From: Peromyscus leucopus
Lineage: Eukaryota > Chordata > Mammalia > Rodentia > Cricetidae
Direction: 5' to 3'
DNA length: 64,000 bases
Assembly (NCBI RefSeq): GCF_004664715.2
Contig: NC_051072.1
Location: forward strand, 44,065,642-44,129,641
Shown here: one piece after another, positions 35,457-48,575 of the stretch
How positions within the stretch are numbered: the first letter of the stretch is position 1
Layout: every line of letters begins with the position of its first letter
Notes under the pieces: generated by a model
Database searches by the model: none
What the model was told of the DNA's origin: nothing
What the model saw: only the letters and a program-made list of their open reading frames with translations
Position numbers and translations under genes: made by a program

Positions 35457-36068
35457 TTCCACAGAGGCTTTTGTGGGTGTCTCTCGCTTTTTCTCTCTAT
35501 ACATTGACTTTTGTTGGAATAACTCTTTCCTGCTTTTTACTCACCAATATGCCTTGTTTGTTTTATTGCTCTCTTGATCTCTAATTGCCCCACAACATAA
35601 ACAAAACAAAGCAGCAACAACAACAACAACAACACCTCAACTATTTGAACGTTGCTTGCAGATAACCATACCTTTGCACTGACGGGGCAACCTTTAATTA
35701 TACATTTTCCTCCACAGCGAATTCTTTATTAAGAACTACAGCTGGAAATTGTGGGGCAGGGGTGGGGGGGGCTGAGGATGTATAACCAGGGCAGCTCTCC
35801 ACGCTGATTTCAAAGACATTTAGGTCTGAAATCATCGGTGTGAAGAAGGTGGCCACACCAAGGACTTGTGTTCACCGGGCTGAAAGTCAACAGAGCCATG
35901 TTTCCCGGTGAGCTGTTTTGAGAGCATTCCTCTGAGCCCAGCCAGAAGAGGTGATGCTCAGTGTTCAACTTCCTAGGGGTGACTCTCAGCAGAGAGATGG
36001 TCAGGAAATGGTGGATGCCAGCTGTTTTCTCATACGCTTGATGGGCTCAGACTTGCCAGTGAGCAGAT
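35457..36068. other. Anonymous sequence with a (CAA)n run
   Basis: No gene recognised. CAA repeats at 35611-35633. Confidence 0.5.
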
Positions 36069-36150
36069 AAGTCTCTATGTAGTTCCAGGCTGGCCTGGAA
36101 CTCAAAACTCTCCCAGCTCTGTCTCCTCCAAACTGGGATGGGCAAGTGTT
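36069..36150 (-). mobile_element. B1 fragment (antisense)
   Basis: TCTATGTAGTTCCAGGCTGG and CCTGGAACTCAAAACTC match the middle of antisense B1; the right part is degraded. Confidence 0.6.
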
Positions 36151-36171
36151 TCTCATTTGTTTGTTTTTGGA

Positions 36172-36173
<2 letters not shown>

Positions 36174-36218
<45 letters not shown>
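36174..36218 (+). repeat. (TG)n microsatellite
   Basis: About 22 TG units ending in CACGCGCACACGC, which can pair with it locally. Confidence 0.97.
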
Positions 36219-37169
36219 ACGCGCACACGCCATATTGAAATAAGAGGCGGTATGAGTGGGCCCGCATTGGATCCTGAGCTACTCACGTAGCACACGTGAC
36301 CCCTCCCAAATGGAGGAAGGCCTCTCTGGTTGGGCCAAGGGGAACAAGATACGGAGTATGTGAACCCTTTCCTGGCTTAACCCATGATGCACTAAACATT
36401 GAACAGTCTCAATGCAGATTACCTCAGTGTCCAGCTAATGTCTAGCCTCCACCATGAGACCCCAAGAAGGCTACTGGGCAGGGTGACACTTGGGTGGTGT
36501 TCCTCCCTAGAAATCCCTCCCACTTACAAGAGTTCTTTCTCACTTCTCATTAACACTGTGACTCCGTTCACACCCTGCCCTCACTTCCTTGTTCTTCCTG
36601 AGTGTGAGACAACTGACTTGGAAGTCACTGGCTCAGGTGGCTGTTGATGGCCAAGGCACTGCAGCCTCCAGAGTTTAAAGCTTGCCAAGAGCCAAGAACA
36701 TCTCCGTGGTTCTCAAAAACAAAACAAAAAGCAAACAATAGCCACCAGTAGCAAAACTGCACACCACTTCCTTCGTGGAGCATCTGTTTAAGTTATCCAG
36801 GGCACAGGAATGAGGATGGAAACAAGACCCATCATGTGCTGGGCAGTGTGGGCACCTAGGTTTGAAAACGTACAAATAACATGAAACAGACAAATGCTGA
36901 TAATTGTCTAAAATAAGGTACTCGGATTAAATATTTCCTAGATGTACAGCGGACACTTTATTCTTTCTTTAAGCATGCTGGGCATGTGGGGAGACAATAT
37001 TTTAACTAAATACGTAATGACTCACTTTTCCTTAGAACTCCCTAAATAGATACCATCTCTCTGGTTTTGAGGCCCTTCCTCTTAACTAACAGCAACTGAA
37101 ATCTGAGGTTGATGGGAAAGATCAGTCTAGTTAGAATATGGTAGGGAGGTGGCTAATGTCCCCCCTTTA
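36219..37169. other. Anonymous sequence
   Basis: No gene or repeat recognised. Confidence 0.5.
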
Positions 37170-37290
37170 GTTTTTGGAAATGGTCTCACTATGTAACTCA
37201 GGCTAGCCTAGACGTGCTTGGCCTTGAACTGGCAGTCTTTCTGCCTTGGCCTTCTAGGATGACGGGAGCAGGACACTGCACCCTACCAAC
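37170..37290 (-). mobile_element. B1-like fragment (antisense)
   Basis: GGTCTCACTATGTAACTCAG, CTTGGCCTTGAACTGGCAGT and CTTGGCCTTCTAGGATGACG follow a diverged antisense B1/B4. Confidence 0.6.
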
Positions 37291-38594
37291 ATAGTTCTAA
37301 AATGAAGTTCTCGTCTAGACAGTGGCTCCAGAAGTACCTTCACTGACATTGTTAATTATGAAAAAGGAATTCCCAGCTGCCCAGGGAGCTTTTAAAAGGG
37401 CTGCTTAAAGAGAGGAAGAAAATTTAAAATGATTTGGTTATTTGGCACGTGGGGGTGGGGTGGGGAGATACACAGTATGAAAAAAAATACATCGTGAATT
37501 CTCAGACAATCTTCAGAAAAAAAAAATACTGGGAAAGAGTGTTTAGCTGCTACTTAATATGTATATATACATGTTTTACGGAAAACCTGAGCTGAAAATT
37601 CTGAGTTGAAGGTGGATAAAGGAGTCCCTATCCTCTTTAAAGACCTCGATGTTAACCCTCAAGAATGGCAGCCTCCCCCATGAAGGGTCAGGCATTTGTT
37701 TATTCGCGGTTAAAGGAGGCCAAGAGAGGAACCCTCACTGCTAGAAGTCGCTGCTGCTAGTCAAGGCTCATTTGGGACTTTCCACAAGCGAACGGGATGG
37801 TGTTGAAGCACTGAACGGGGTGCTGGCACCCCTGTGCGCTGGGGTACACCCCCTCACGTGTGGAGCCATCACCCCACATCAGTGGCCGCGCACTACACAG
37901 AGCTTCCATAGCACTGCTGACAGACCTCCCTTAATTGGCTCCTCTCAGAGAAGAGTGTCTCCTTGAAGGTGAAAGGAGCTCTTTGCTCATTTCCAGGGTT
38001 TGGGGAAAAGGTTCTTGGTTCCTGGGCTTAAGGGTTACTCAATCATCAGCCCAGCCCCAGATCTTTCTTCACCCTGATGGATAACACCGTTTCGGTATTT
38101 CAGGGTCCCACTTGCTTTAGATTGGAAGGAGCAAGACATTTACACGCTGCTGTAGCATCTGAATTTTATACTGAAGTGAGAAGCGATGTCAGTCATTTGT
38201 AGACAAAAAACGCTTGTCTTTTTTTTATATTGAAATGAGTGAAACACCTTAAACTTGTCACCTAGTCAGAGCGCAGTTGAAAAAATCCCCTTGTAGTATT
38301 AATTTGTACAACATGTAAGCTATTTTTGGCCAAAATTATTATATGCAGATTACTCACTAGATTTGGGGATTGAGTTTGGATTTTTTTCAAAAGCCAATCC
38401 ACCCTACTTTGGGAGATAGTCTAAAGAAGCAAATTTAAAACAGATCTGAATTTTTGTTTTACTGTTAAAATGAACATAGAGTGATCTCTAGGATGATGTG
38501 GGAGAGAACAAGAGTCATTTTGGAAGTTGAGTTCTGACGTGGTGGTTTTAAAAGCCAGAGATGGGGATTGTTTGTACAAATAATTTCTGAAATT
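37291..38594. other. Anonymous sequence
   Basis: No gene or repeat recognised in 1.3 kb. Confidence 0.5.
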
Positions 38595-38600
38595 GAGATT

Positions 38601-39339
38601 TGTGGTGCTATATTGTGTCCTCCAATATATTGTGCACCCTAATAAACTTATCTGGTGATCAGAGAACAGAACAGCCACTAGATAGACATAGAGGCCAGAC
38701 AGTGGTGGCACACACCTTTAATCCTATCACTTGGGAGGCAGAGATCTGTCTGGATCTCTGTGAGTTCAAGGCCACACTGGGAACAGAGCTAGGCAAGTGG
38801 TGGCACACACCTTTAATCCCAGCACTTGAGATCTCCTGTCTTTGCTTGGGAAAGACACATGTCTTTAATCCCAGGAAGTGATGGCAGGAAGCAGAAAGGT
38901 ATATAAGGCGTGAGGACCAGGAACTAGAGGTTTTTAAGCTTTTAGGTTTTTAGCAGCAGTTCAGCTGAGATCCATTCGGGTGAGGACTTAGAAGCTTTCA
39001 GTCTGAGGATTTGTTGAAACAGGATCGGATGAGGAGTTGATGAGGTGAGATTGGCTGTGGCTTATTCTACTTCTCTGATCTTTCAGCTTTCACCCCAGTA
39101 TCTGGCTCCAGGGGTTTATTTTATTAATTAATTAATTAATTTTGCTTTTTCGAGACAGGGTTTCTCTGTGTAGTTTTGCGCCTTTCCTGGAACTCACTTG
39201 GTAGACCAGGCTGGCCTTGAACTCACAGAGATCTGCCTGCCTCTGCCTTCCAAGTGCTGGGATTAAAGGCATGTGCCACCACCGCCCAGCCCTCCAGATT
39301 TTTTTTTATTAATAAGACCATTCAGCAATTCGTCTTACA
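38601..39339 (+). mobile_element. Solo LTR family B with B1-derived segments, 6-bp duplication
   Basis: Begins TGTGGTGCTA and ends GTCTTACA, flanked by GAGATT at 38595-38600 and 39340-39345. Within its first half, two sense B1-like pieces (around 38695-38800 and 38800-38880) carry GGTGGCACACACCTTTAATC twice. A later antisense B1 sits at 39143-39291. Related copies are at 7998 and 17806. The perfect 6-bp duplication and TG/CA ends show that it moved as a class II LTR element. Confidence 0.88.
39143..39291 (-). mobile_element. B1 SINE (antisense), nested in LTR
   Basis: Close to consensus: CGAGACAGGGTTTCTCTGTG, TTGGTAGACCAGGCTGGCC and GGGATTAAAGGCATGTGCC. It follows a TTAA run and splits the 3' part of the LTR at 38601, so it is younger. 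Confidence 0.93.
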
Positions 39340-39345
39340 GAGATT

Positions 39346-39637
39346 AAATGTGGGATTAAAATCATGGTTTTACCACACTTCTCTTCAGTGGGACCATCCC
39401 ATATTGATGGAGATGTAGGCTTTAAGCATGTCAGGTCATCACATTTTCTTGTATCCAGCAACATTCTATATGTGTTGCCCAGTTTCTGTTATCTTTCAAC
39501 ACGTGGACTCTATATAAATGGAATTTTCTCCCATGACATTTCACTCCCTCAAAATTAGTTCTTATTTTGATCTCAAAATAAAATGCTTACTTTTGTTATT
39601 TTGTGTTTGAAAGGTTTTAAAAGACTTTTGTGTTTAC

Positions 39638-39671
<34 letters not shown>

Positions 39672-42600
39672 CACACAGGTGGGGGCAAAGTATGACTTAT
39701 AGGGATCAGTTCTCTCCTTCCATTCTGTCGGTGTTAGGGATCAAACTCGGATAGCCAGGCTTGACTGAAAATGTCTTTCCCTGCTGGTTTCTTATTTGTA
39801 AAGTTTAAAAGTATGAGCCAGATTATTTTTGAGTCTCATAGTCTGTCTGTGATTACTTTTCTGCCCATCCTCATTGTCTTACCGCACACGGTTTAGCCAC
39901 CTCTGTGGGTGATGTCTGTCCAATATGCTCTTGTGTGCCATTATCATCTAAGTCCTTAGGATGGTCTCTCCAATACCAGTTTTTGAGGTTGGTGATGTCA
40001 TTGTCCTTTATCTTCCTATCAACCATGGATAGCGCCAGGAAATGATTTTTTTTTTTTTTGTTCTATCAATAATACGCACAACACACAGGAACTGAAGTTC
40101 TATTCACTCATATCAGATTAATTTGATTTTTGAAACACACCAATCTTGATGATATTCAAAGAAGGGGAAGAGCATACTCTGGAATCTGATTGTCTTTGAG
40201 CCACAGACTGGCTTGTGAGTGCACTTGATGAAGCACTGCCTTGCTCCCTGGCTCATGCCCTGAGTAACCTGGCTCAGGGAGAAGCTGGGGCAGAGGGGCA
40301 GAGCCACATATCTTGCCAGGATGAGTCAAGCCAGTGCAGCTGCTGGCTGGGCATGAACGTGGGCGGCCACCTGTGGCTCTCAGAACAGCTGTTTGGTAGA
40401 GGGCCAGACAAAGCCCATCATGGGCTGGAGGCAGGAGGCCAGTTGGGTGGCCAGTACATTCTGGCACAGGCTGAAAGAACACCTGGTTCCACTCTGTGGA
40501 CCTACCACAGAAGGTCAAAGAGTGTTCTCACTGGCGGCAACCTAATGGCCTAAGTTTTCCAGTCCCAGTGGTCCTGCTCTGAGTGAAAGAGAGAAAAACT
40601 CACCTTTCTTCCTTAAAATGTATACTGAAGCCAACCTGGGAATCGGTGTTCTAACTATGCTGAACTAGGTCAGCTAGGTCATTTGGGATGTTTGGAAAAG
40701 ATGTGGGAGCCGTCAGGCAAGCGCGGGCTCCATGACTTACAGCAAGGCTTTCCAGGAAGGTGAATGTGCCCTGCAGACGGCCGTGGCAGACGTCTTCTGT
40801 CTCCTTTCCCACAAAGGCTAACTACACACTTACAAACCACTTTGGTCCCCAATAGCCATTTTGTCATCAGACATTGCATTTCCATCTTGAACATGAGTAC
40901 CCACCACACCAGAGCTCATCCTTCTTGGACCTTGAGATCCTGCCTACTGTTTTCTAGGAATGAGGATCCCACTTCTCGTCTAGTGAATCAGTTTCTCGCT
41001 GACCTATGGGCATCCCCCCGCAACTTCCCATCCCAGATATAGACAGCCCCCTGTCCCCACCCCCTCCCCATCCCCTGCCCCATGCCAAGGAAGCAGCAAT
41101 CCTCTCACTGGCTCTGTAACTCCTAGCAACTAACTCAGTTGATGGTGATTGGCTGGTTGACAGTGTTGTCCTCTGGGCTCTGGTCTAAGCCGTCCAATGA
41201 GAGAGCATATGCTAAGACCTAGCACAGGACATGAGTGGTACAGTTGCTAAGTAACTGAATCAGATGAAGGGGTGACTGATGGCTCTCACTCCTGGGGTGG
41301 CTGTAGGCTGACGTTCCCTATCGCTGTCTTTGCTTGGGATTTCAGTGGCCCCAACAGCAATTTACTGTACGCACAGTAGTGTGAACTCATAAGGTTACCT
41401 GCACCCACAACCACACTTGCTGGGGCATAGGCTGGGAGTGTTCCTCCGACTGCCTCCTGGCTGCCTGGAGTGAGCAGCTCTTTCTCTACCCAGGCCTTCC
41501 CAGCTTGTCGCTTTTCCTGGAGACAAGCCTGAAACCAGTGGGGGTCAGTCAGTCCTGGACTGAGACCGTGAGCCAAGACAAGTCCTTCTTTCTTTTAAGT
41601 TGTTTCTTTTATGTACTTTTACAGCTGACTAGCACCAGAGAGATCCAATTCAAGAAGGATTAGTTTTCACAAGTAATAAGGACAGATAATGAAATCTATC
41701 TGGTCAGACATGATTCTCTGTACTCTTGAGGTGATAAACAAGATTCAGGTTCCTCAGTGTTCAGAACCAAAGACACCAGGCAGTGCCGGGCCTCATGTCA
41801 TTTTGATGAAAACAGGACACTGTGGTGAAAACCACCCTCCTTACTTATGTAGGTCATGGCTCTCAACAGGCAAAGGGAAGGCGTGAACCAAGAGTCAACA
41901 AAGGTATAGTAGTGGCTTCCCTCACTTGCCAAGCCACAGCTCCAGTTCCAGCCTCAGACACTGAGGACATAGACGTGTAAAGTAACCCTTTGTGAAAGAG
42001 AAGAGACAAGACCACTTCGCTTTTGAGCTTGAGTCTCGAAATCTGAAGCACAAGACTCCTTTGAGCAACTGTTCGTTTGAAGCCCTGCGCTGGGTTATTC
42101 TAATGATTACATGAGTTCCCATGACACAAATTAAAATTCCAAGTGCAGATTATCTGCTCCTCTTTATCCAGGACTGATTCTGTGTCTGGACAGTGACCAC
42201 TTATTAGAATTTCCAATTCTCCCGGGCTAAGGTTTTTCCCCCTCTCTCTGAATTACATTCCTTTTTCCTTCTTTTAAAAGAATCAATTGTATGCCAGCCA
42301 TTCAAATTCACATTTTTGTTACCCAGGTCAGTATGTAACTTTGTTCTTAATTTACTTGGGCAAATATCCTGCCTTTTGGCCTAGAATGGCTTAGGGGTTG
42401 GACGAGTGTTCCCTAGGGAGTAGGAGAATCTGCTGAGAGTCAGGGTAGCATCTTACAGATGCATCAGAAGGAAAGCAAGCATCTCACTGGATGCTTGAAA
42501 GCAAAGCACAAAAATAGATCTGTTACAGTCCCAGGAGTTTAAGTTGATGCAGATTCCCTTCTTTGGTGTCTCTTCTCCCAGCCTTAGCAGACACGGGTTT

Positions 42601-42783
42601 TACAAATGCAGTGTGTGGTGAAATGGTTGGTTCTCATAAGCTCTCCATTAATTGAATGTTTATAGTTTTATCACATTTGGGGCCCAGGAGAGCCTAGGGG
42701 AAACACTCTCCCATGATTGTATAATCAGTTCATTTGGTTCAATCTTACCCATTGATTGATGACTGATTGACTGACTGGTTATT
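39346..42783. other. Anonymous sequence
   Basis: About 3.4 kb with little I recognise: a short TG/AG run at 39640-39671, a T run near 40048, and at 41530-41640 a sequence like the 3' end of the unnamed repeat at 26737 (CCAAGACAAGTCCTTCTTTC). Antiparallel frames at 40156-40518 (minus, 120 codons) and 40215-40553 (plus, 112 codons) show no family resemblance. Confidence 0.4.
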
Positions 42784-42880
42784 TTGAGACAGGGTCTTGA
42801 TACATAGAAAAGGCTAGCTCCATGCCTCAGCCTATTAAGTGCTGTGATAATAGCTATCTACTACCATGCCTGGCCCAGTT
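42784..42880 (-). mobile_element. B1/B4-like fragment (antisense)
   Basis: GAGACAGGGTCTTGATACAT, CATGCCTCAGCCTATTAAGT and CTACCATGCCTGGCCC match an antisense 7SL-type SINE. Confidence 0.65.
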
Positions 42881-43499
42881 AAATTTTAATGTGCAATATT
42901 GCATGTGTATGTATGGGACATGGGATGGTAGAGTAAAAATACCATTATGTTAAAAAGTTCACATCTTCTTAGTTAACAGATGAGGTTATTATTATGAAAA
43001 CATTACACACGTTTCTGTATTATTGTCAGCCTAAGGAAATGAAGATGAAAAGGTGTGCCTACCATGTTTCTCTGCACCCGATGGCCTCATCATAGAAAAC
43101 TCCTTCAAAGTATGAGTTCATTGCTTAGTACTCTTAGTACACAGTGAAGCATCTTGTACCTTTAATAACCCAAATAATTTATAGGGGAGGAAAGAAAGAG
43201 GGAAAATGAGCACTGGATGAAGGTGTGTGGCAGTGGCCATGGATTCCTATCTAGCTTTAGAAGAATGGGCTGCTGGGTGGCCCAGGGGAAATCCTGCAGC
43301 CTTAGCATTAACACACTCAACAGATGCGATGATGAGATACCTGAGGATGTGATAAGATTACCGTAAACACCTCCATCACAGCACTGCCTGGGCAAACTTA
43401 GACTAGGGATGGTACCCGAAGGGACGGGCACTTTCTGCTTCAAGTTGAACACAAGCTTTTCAGGAAATGGACAATTTCATCTGCGTCATTTTTACAAGC
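42881..43499. other. Anonymous sequence
   Basis: No gene or repeat recognised; may still belong to the Adamts6 3' UTR. Confidence 0.4.
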
Positions 43500-43859
43500 T
43501 GAAATTTTATTATTTACTGAATTATCTATGTTAAAAAAAATCTGTGCCTGGTATGAAATTTCACTCCATCAAGTGTAAAATGACTTTCATTTTCATTACA
43601 AGCAGGGAATGAATAAAGGACAGGTGTTAGGAAAATGGCAATAAATTAGAATATAATTTACAAAAGCAAAAAAGTAACAGTGTACCACATTAATACTGAG
43701 TATAAAATAATAAGCAACAACTAATCACAATAATACAAAGGTAATTTTGTTCTGTATTATTAAGGATACCTATGAGACATTCACTCAAATACATAAATGC
43801 CTAATGAAATGGCTATTGGGAAACCATACCTGTCTTTAGGGGTATAATCACTTGGGTAC

Positions 43860-44330
43860 ATTTCACGTTCTTTTTGGGGTAGGGCCTTTTACCAGTGGCG
43901 GACACTGCTCCCGACCATGGCTACTCTTGTACCCTAAGTAGTCAATATAGTTCACAACTTTTGGAGCGCCTGCCGGAGCGGGCCAGCCTCCGCTGAGATC
44001 CTTCTGTTACCATGGAGAACAGAGATTCGTGCAGCCAAAGGCGGCTGCAGCAGCAGCAGCGGTGTTGGGATGCGTTATGGAAGACGCTTTTTGTTTTGTT
44101 TAACCTGCTCATATTTAAATTCAGGGTCTAATGGAAAACACTGGATCCTGATACATGCACGCTTTGCTCCCCTGTGGAAGGCTGCGCTGCCCCTACCCCC
44201 CCACCCCCGGCAGGAGCCCGCCCTCAGTGCCGGTGGCGCACGTCCTGGAGGGAACACGGGCTGATCTCTCCCCTCAGCAGCAGCCGAGACAGGCCCTGCA
44301 CAGTACCTGGGGGACAGCCCTTGTGATGTT
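43860..44330. promoter_or_regulatory. CpG-rich patch downstream of Adamts6
   Basis: About 20 CpG dinucleotides fall in some 450 bp, whereas neighbouring DNA is AT-rich and CpG-poor. It includes a run of CAG/CAGC units and a C-rich block. This could be a small CpG island, a promoter, or GC-rich 3' UTR sequence of Adamts6. No TATA box or known promoter motif is clear. Confidence 0.4.
44012..44131 (+). CDS. Candidate 39-residue small ORF in CpG patch
   Basis: ATG at 44012 sits in a strong start context (A at -3, G at +4) just inside the CpG patch and runs 39 codons to TAA at 44129. The product starts MENRDSCSQRR, has a run of four glutamines, then a hydrophobic stretch around LWKTLFVLFNLLIF that could cross a membrane. 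I do not recognise it. It lies opposite the presumed Adamts6 3' UTR. A plus-strand AATAAA follows near 44387. The ORF is too short to exclude chance. Confidence 0.2.
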   Translation: MENRDSCSQRRLQQQQRCWDALWKTLFVLFNLLIFKFRV

Positions 44331-45390
44331 AGCTTCCCAGTGAGGTAAATACAGCTTCTTACAAGTACTGTAAGAAGTCTTCTTGAAATAAAAGCATGAG
44401 CGAATATTTATGTTGGTAACAATCAGATCTGGACAGCAAACCTATGTCTAAACTGTCCCGGGAATCACCGAGTCTTCCTTACTTCACCAGGGCACATTAG
44501 CACCAAGTTAACTGTCCCTTGAATAAGACCAAGGGAATTCAAGTCTAGGCCAGGCTTCCACGGGCCTTCCTTTAATGGAATGGCTACATGACACTTGGGC
44601 TGGTCTTCTCAGGGCAGTTAGATGGAGGTCTTGGCAATCGTTTTTGTTTTATTAAAAGCCTCCTCTGGAAAACTTGGGGATGGTATTGAGAGAGAAGCAG
44701 GGGACGGTATGTGGCTGGTGACTCTGGAGTGTGGGGTAACATCCTGGGCAGCTGTACACAGCAAGCCAGAAGCTGAGGAGGCATTCGGTGACTGTGTTTC
44801 TTCTAAGGTCACCACATATGTGACCCACCGAAGTATAATTTCAGAGCACAATGGTAGGTATAAGTGAGACATCCTCCTGAATGAAAAGATTCTCTTTGTT
44901 ACAAAGTAGCCATTTAGTTTGTGTTTCAGATGATGGTGTATGCATGGGGCACATATGTGCATATATGTGCACATACGTGAAGGACTAAGGAGGTGTGCTA
45001 GACACAAAGCACAGTCACCAAAGACCTACTACAAGCTACAAGTGTTCAAGTACAAAGTATCAATATAAACAAGTACCCTTCAAAACAATCTAGCTGTAGA
45101 GTCTTTTGCCTGAAAGTTGTGAAGCTGAGAGACGAGACCTAAGCTAGTCTCCTCAATTCAGTCAGAAGTGATCTTAGAACTTGACTTGCCCAGGAAACCA
45201 GCTTTCACATTTAATTGCCATTTAGAATGTCCATAACCGTTACTTGGTTGGGTGACTATTAAACTTCTACTTTGTGATCTCCCTTCATGAGCTTTCCTTC
45301 TTTGGCTCTTATCCTTCCCTACTTTAAAACTCACAGAAATAGCACATTTATATGCAAGCAAACTCATCTGTCCCCACATTCAGGAGTACC

Positions 45391-45392
45391 TG

Positions 45393-45443
<51 letters not shown>
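45391..45443 (+). repeat. (CA)n microsatellite
   Basis: About 24 CA units with one TA interruption, in the presumed Adamts6 3' UTR area. Confidence 0.97.
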
Positions 45444-45447
<4 letters not shown>

Positions 45448-46544
45448 TCTCATATAAATAAATGCCCTTCTACCATATCAAAGAAGGGACATCTGGAACC
45501 CATCGTATTGTCAGCAAATTGCAAAAGGGCCCGCCTGGCTTTCCTAAGCCAGCCTCTCTTTTGCATGGCATCATCTCCATAAGCTTAGCATGCATGCAAC
45601 AGTCCAACTGGGCAGAGCTGATCTGTGGCTGGTGGGGATGTAAACACTAAGGAGTCAGGTGACTCAAACAAGAAGCAAGGCATCCTGTGGGATGGCTGCG
45701 ATGGACCTGGTACTTCAGTCTCTGCCATACCCTAGGTCTGGCTTCGGCATGAAATGGAAATGGTTTTCTCTTAAAGTTTTAATGGAAATCTCAGCTTCCC
45801 CTGCACAATGGCAAGTTGGCCACAGTGAATTTATAGACTCGCACAGCTGCAGCGGATGGCTGCACGGCTTCAACCCAAGTCCCTCGCTGTTCAGTTTAAT
45901 AGAGCTTTATACATGGCTCACAGCAGTGTTCAGAACAGGGGGTTAGTCCTAAGGAAATCAAGTGTGATAAAGAAAAATAATACAAACTTTCATTACTTTT
46001 GATTTATAACTGTTTCTTAAATTACAGTTCCAAGCCCATTTTATAATTTAAATTGTGCTGCTACTGTGGTGAGATAAAGTATAGGAAATATTTTAAGCTA
46101 TGACTTCGTAATTCTGAATCTCCTCTACTTCCATAGTTGACCAAGTCATAATAACTACATTTTAAACAGTCTTAAATACAAATGGATTCAGTGTCATTGC
46201 TAAGGCCATAATAAAAATTATCTTAATGGTCCAAGGAGGTAAACAGGCTATTAGATTTACTCGAAAGAACACAAACGTTCCACAGTAAGCGAGTCTCCCT
46301 GCGTTGTTTGGATCTCTCAAATCTGGCATTCCCTCCTAATACCGTGTCCAGCACTTTGGATCAATAAATCCCACTTCACAGAAGTTAAAATAATATTGAA
46401 ATCCTGTCAGCTGGGGCTGACCAGTGGTTACATTTTCCACAGGGTAATGCTTCTGTAAGGACATCAATCCTCATCCTCTGGGTGGCTCCCTTTGATGGAC
46501 GCATTTCCACGATGAAATGGCAGGACTCGCTGGCTTTCCGTGGG

Positions 46545-46775
<231 letters not shown>

Positions 46776-48575
46776 TTATTTTGTTTCTGTTTTTAAGCAC
46801 ACTGTCTGGAACAGCCTACCAGAAACATTCTTTTGATATATTTTAACACAATTTAAAAAATGCAAGGCTTTTCTTCCAGACTTTTATAAGTGTGGTACAT
46901 GCCCACTGTGTCTTGAAAGAATTACCATTTGTTGGGATGAGTGATCACTTTAGACATCTTAGAAACATGAGTCATTTTTCTTACAGTGCTTTTATTGCTT
47001 CTTTCTCAAGGGTTATTTTATTCAACATGTAAGGTTATCCAAAATCAAACATGAGTTGCATTGTTTGATACCAGAGTCCACATGTCTCCCAGGACCTCTG
47101 CATGAAAAGGACTGTTAGCAGTGTGCTAGATTTAGCAACTCCACTGTACAGAGAGGAAAGCTGTGAGGGGCTGGCCTCAAAGAACAGCAGTCTGTGAGCT
47201 ACGGAAGCATGGAGGGATGTCTTTTCTTCATCTGGAAGTGAGACATAGCCTTCTTTGCTCCCGTGGGTGTTTTCTCCTCGGTTCTAGAACTGCCATAGTG
47301 GCGTCGGTCTGCAGTTCCTGCAGCCAGAAAGTGAGTGAATGAGTCTTTCCCCATCCCCCACTGGGGCTGGTAGCCCTGAAGGACTGATTACAGGACCCTT
47401 TGATTAATAGGAGCCACATCTTCTTCTTCCATCAATCCAACTCACTGCGACAAAAATAGACTCCTCTCTCGTATTATGGTCATTTTATTTGGGGATTTTA
47501 AAATACTTGTCAACATAGTAATTACATTGTCTCGTTTTCCCACCTGATTATACTAAAGCAACATGGGAAAACCATTTAAGGCAAGTCAGACTCATGTAGG
47601 CCTAGGTACAGTTCAATGTAACAATAACTTTTGTTGTTTGCTTGTTTAGTCCTTTGGAAATCTGCCCAAATTCCAAAGGTCTCCAGTATGTGATCAAAAT
47701 GGGAAATTGAGCACAAAATAAGGCGAGCATTCCCAGCTCTTCTTAAAGAGTGAGGTCCAGTCTTAGGCTCTCACTTTAAAGGCTCTTTCAGAAGTCTTCA
47801 AATTTGAAACAGGAACCCTCAAATCTTCTAGAAATACAATCTCTGCCAACTGTTTTGTTCCACTACTTAAGAGTTAATACAAAAGAGAACAACATTTAGA
47901 TATATGATCGAAAATTTTATATTAGGAATCTTAATAAACTTAAGTTTGGGTTGAAACATAGTGAGGAGGGGAATTAAAACGTCTTGAGACTTTACACTAA
48001 AGAAGAAAAGCAGATGATAAAAAACCCTCCGGTGCATCTGCTTCTGTGGAGTGGAGACAGTAAGTGTAGGAGACGGAGTCACTGCTACTGTCATCTGTAG
48101 GTACTCACTAGTGTCCCTTCTTGCCTGATTTTGGAAAGGAAGCAAGAAGGTTACATGCTAAACTCAATGAAGATACAGCATTTCAATGACTACTTAGAAA
48201 ATAATGCCCCAAAGACACAAATCAGTTTGGAGACCTAACAGAGAGCAATATTCTCTGGGTCACAACATTATTGGAAGAATCACTACTCCATTTTTGGAAG
48301 AGTCACTGGATTGGGCAATCTGTGAGTAAATTCACAGACACTTTACCCTTAGATTTAGACTTTATGAACCAATATAAAAATGCATAATTAACAAAATGGG
48401 ATGTTTGTAAATTCTTCTCTCTTTACCCACCCAGATATAAACAATGGAGGATTTTTCCATAGGTGGATGATGGACTCTGGATCTTCTTCTGCAAGTCGAG
48501 GCCCTGCATTGTACCAAGTCATCAGGGAGTGAGAGGGTAGGTGGGTACTAGTCCAGGGGTCCCTTTGAGCTTCTT

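Larger units (their letters stand above)
43500..46544 (-). other. Adamts6: Probable Adamts6 3' UTR and immediate downstream DNA
   Basis: The sequence beyond the Adamts6 stop carries no recognisable SINE and is AT-rich apart from a CpG patch near 44 kb. It includes a CA tract at 45401-45443. Minus-strand AATAAA hexamers (TTTATT on the plus strand) lie at 44648-44653 and 43506-43511, and an ATTAAA-like site near 45895. Any could end the transcript. ADAMTS6 has a long 3' UTR in other mammals as I recall, so the end cannot be fixed from sequence alone. Confidence 0.4.

Noticed and set aside
35033..35504. Cys/Val/His-rich frames over 100 codons on both strands
   Set aside because: By-product of a minisatellite with unit length divisible by three.
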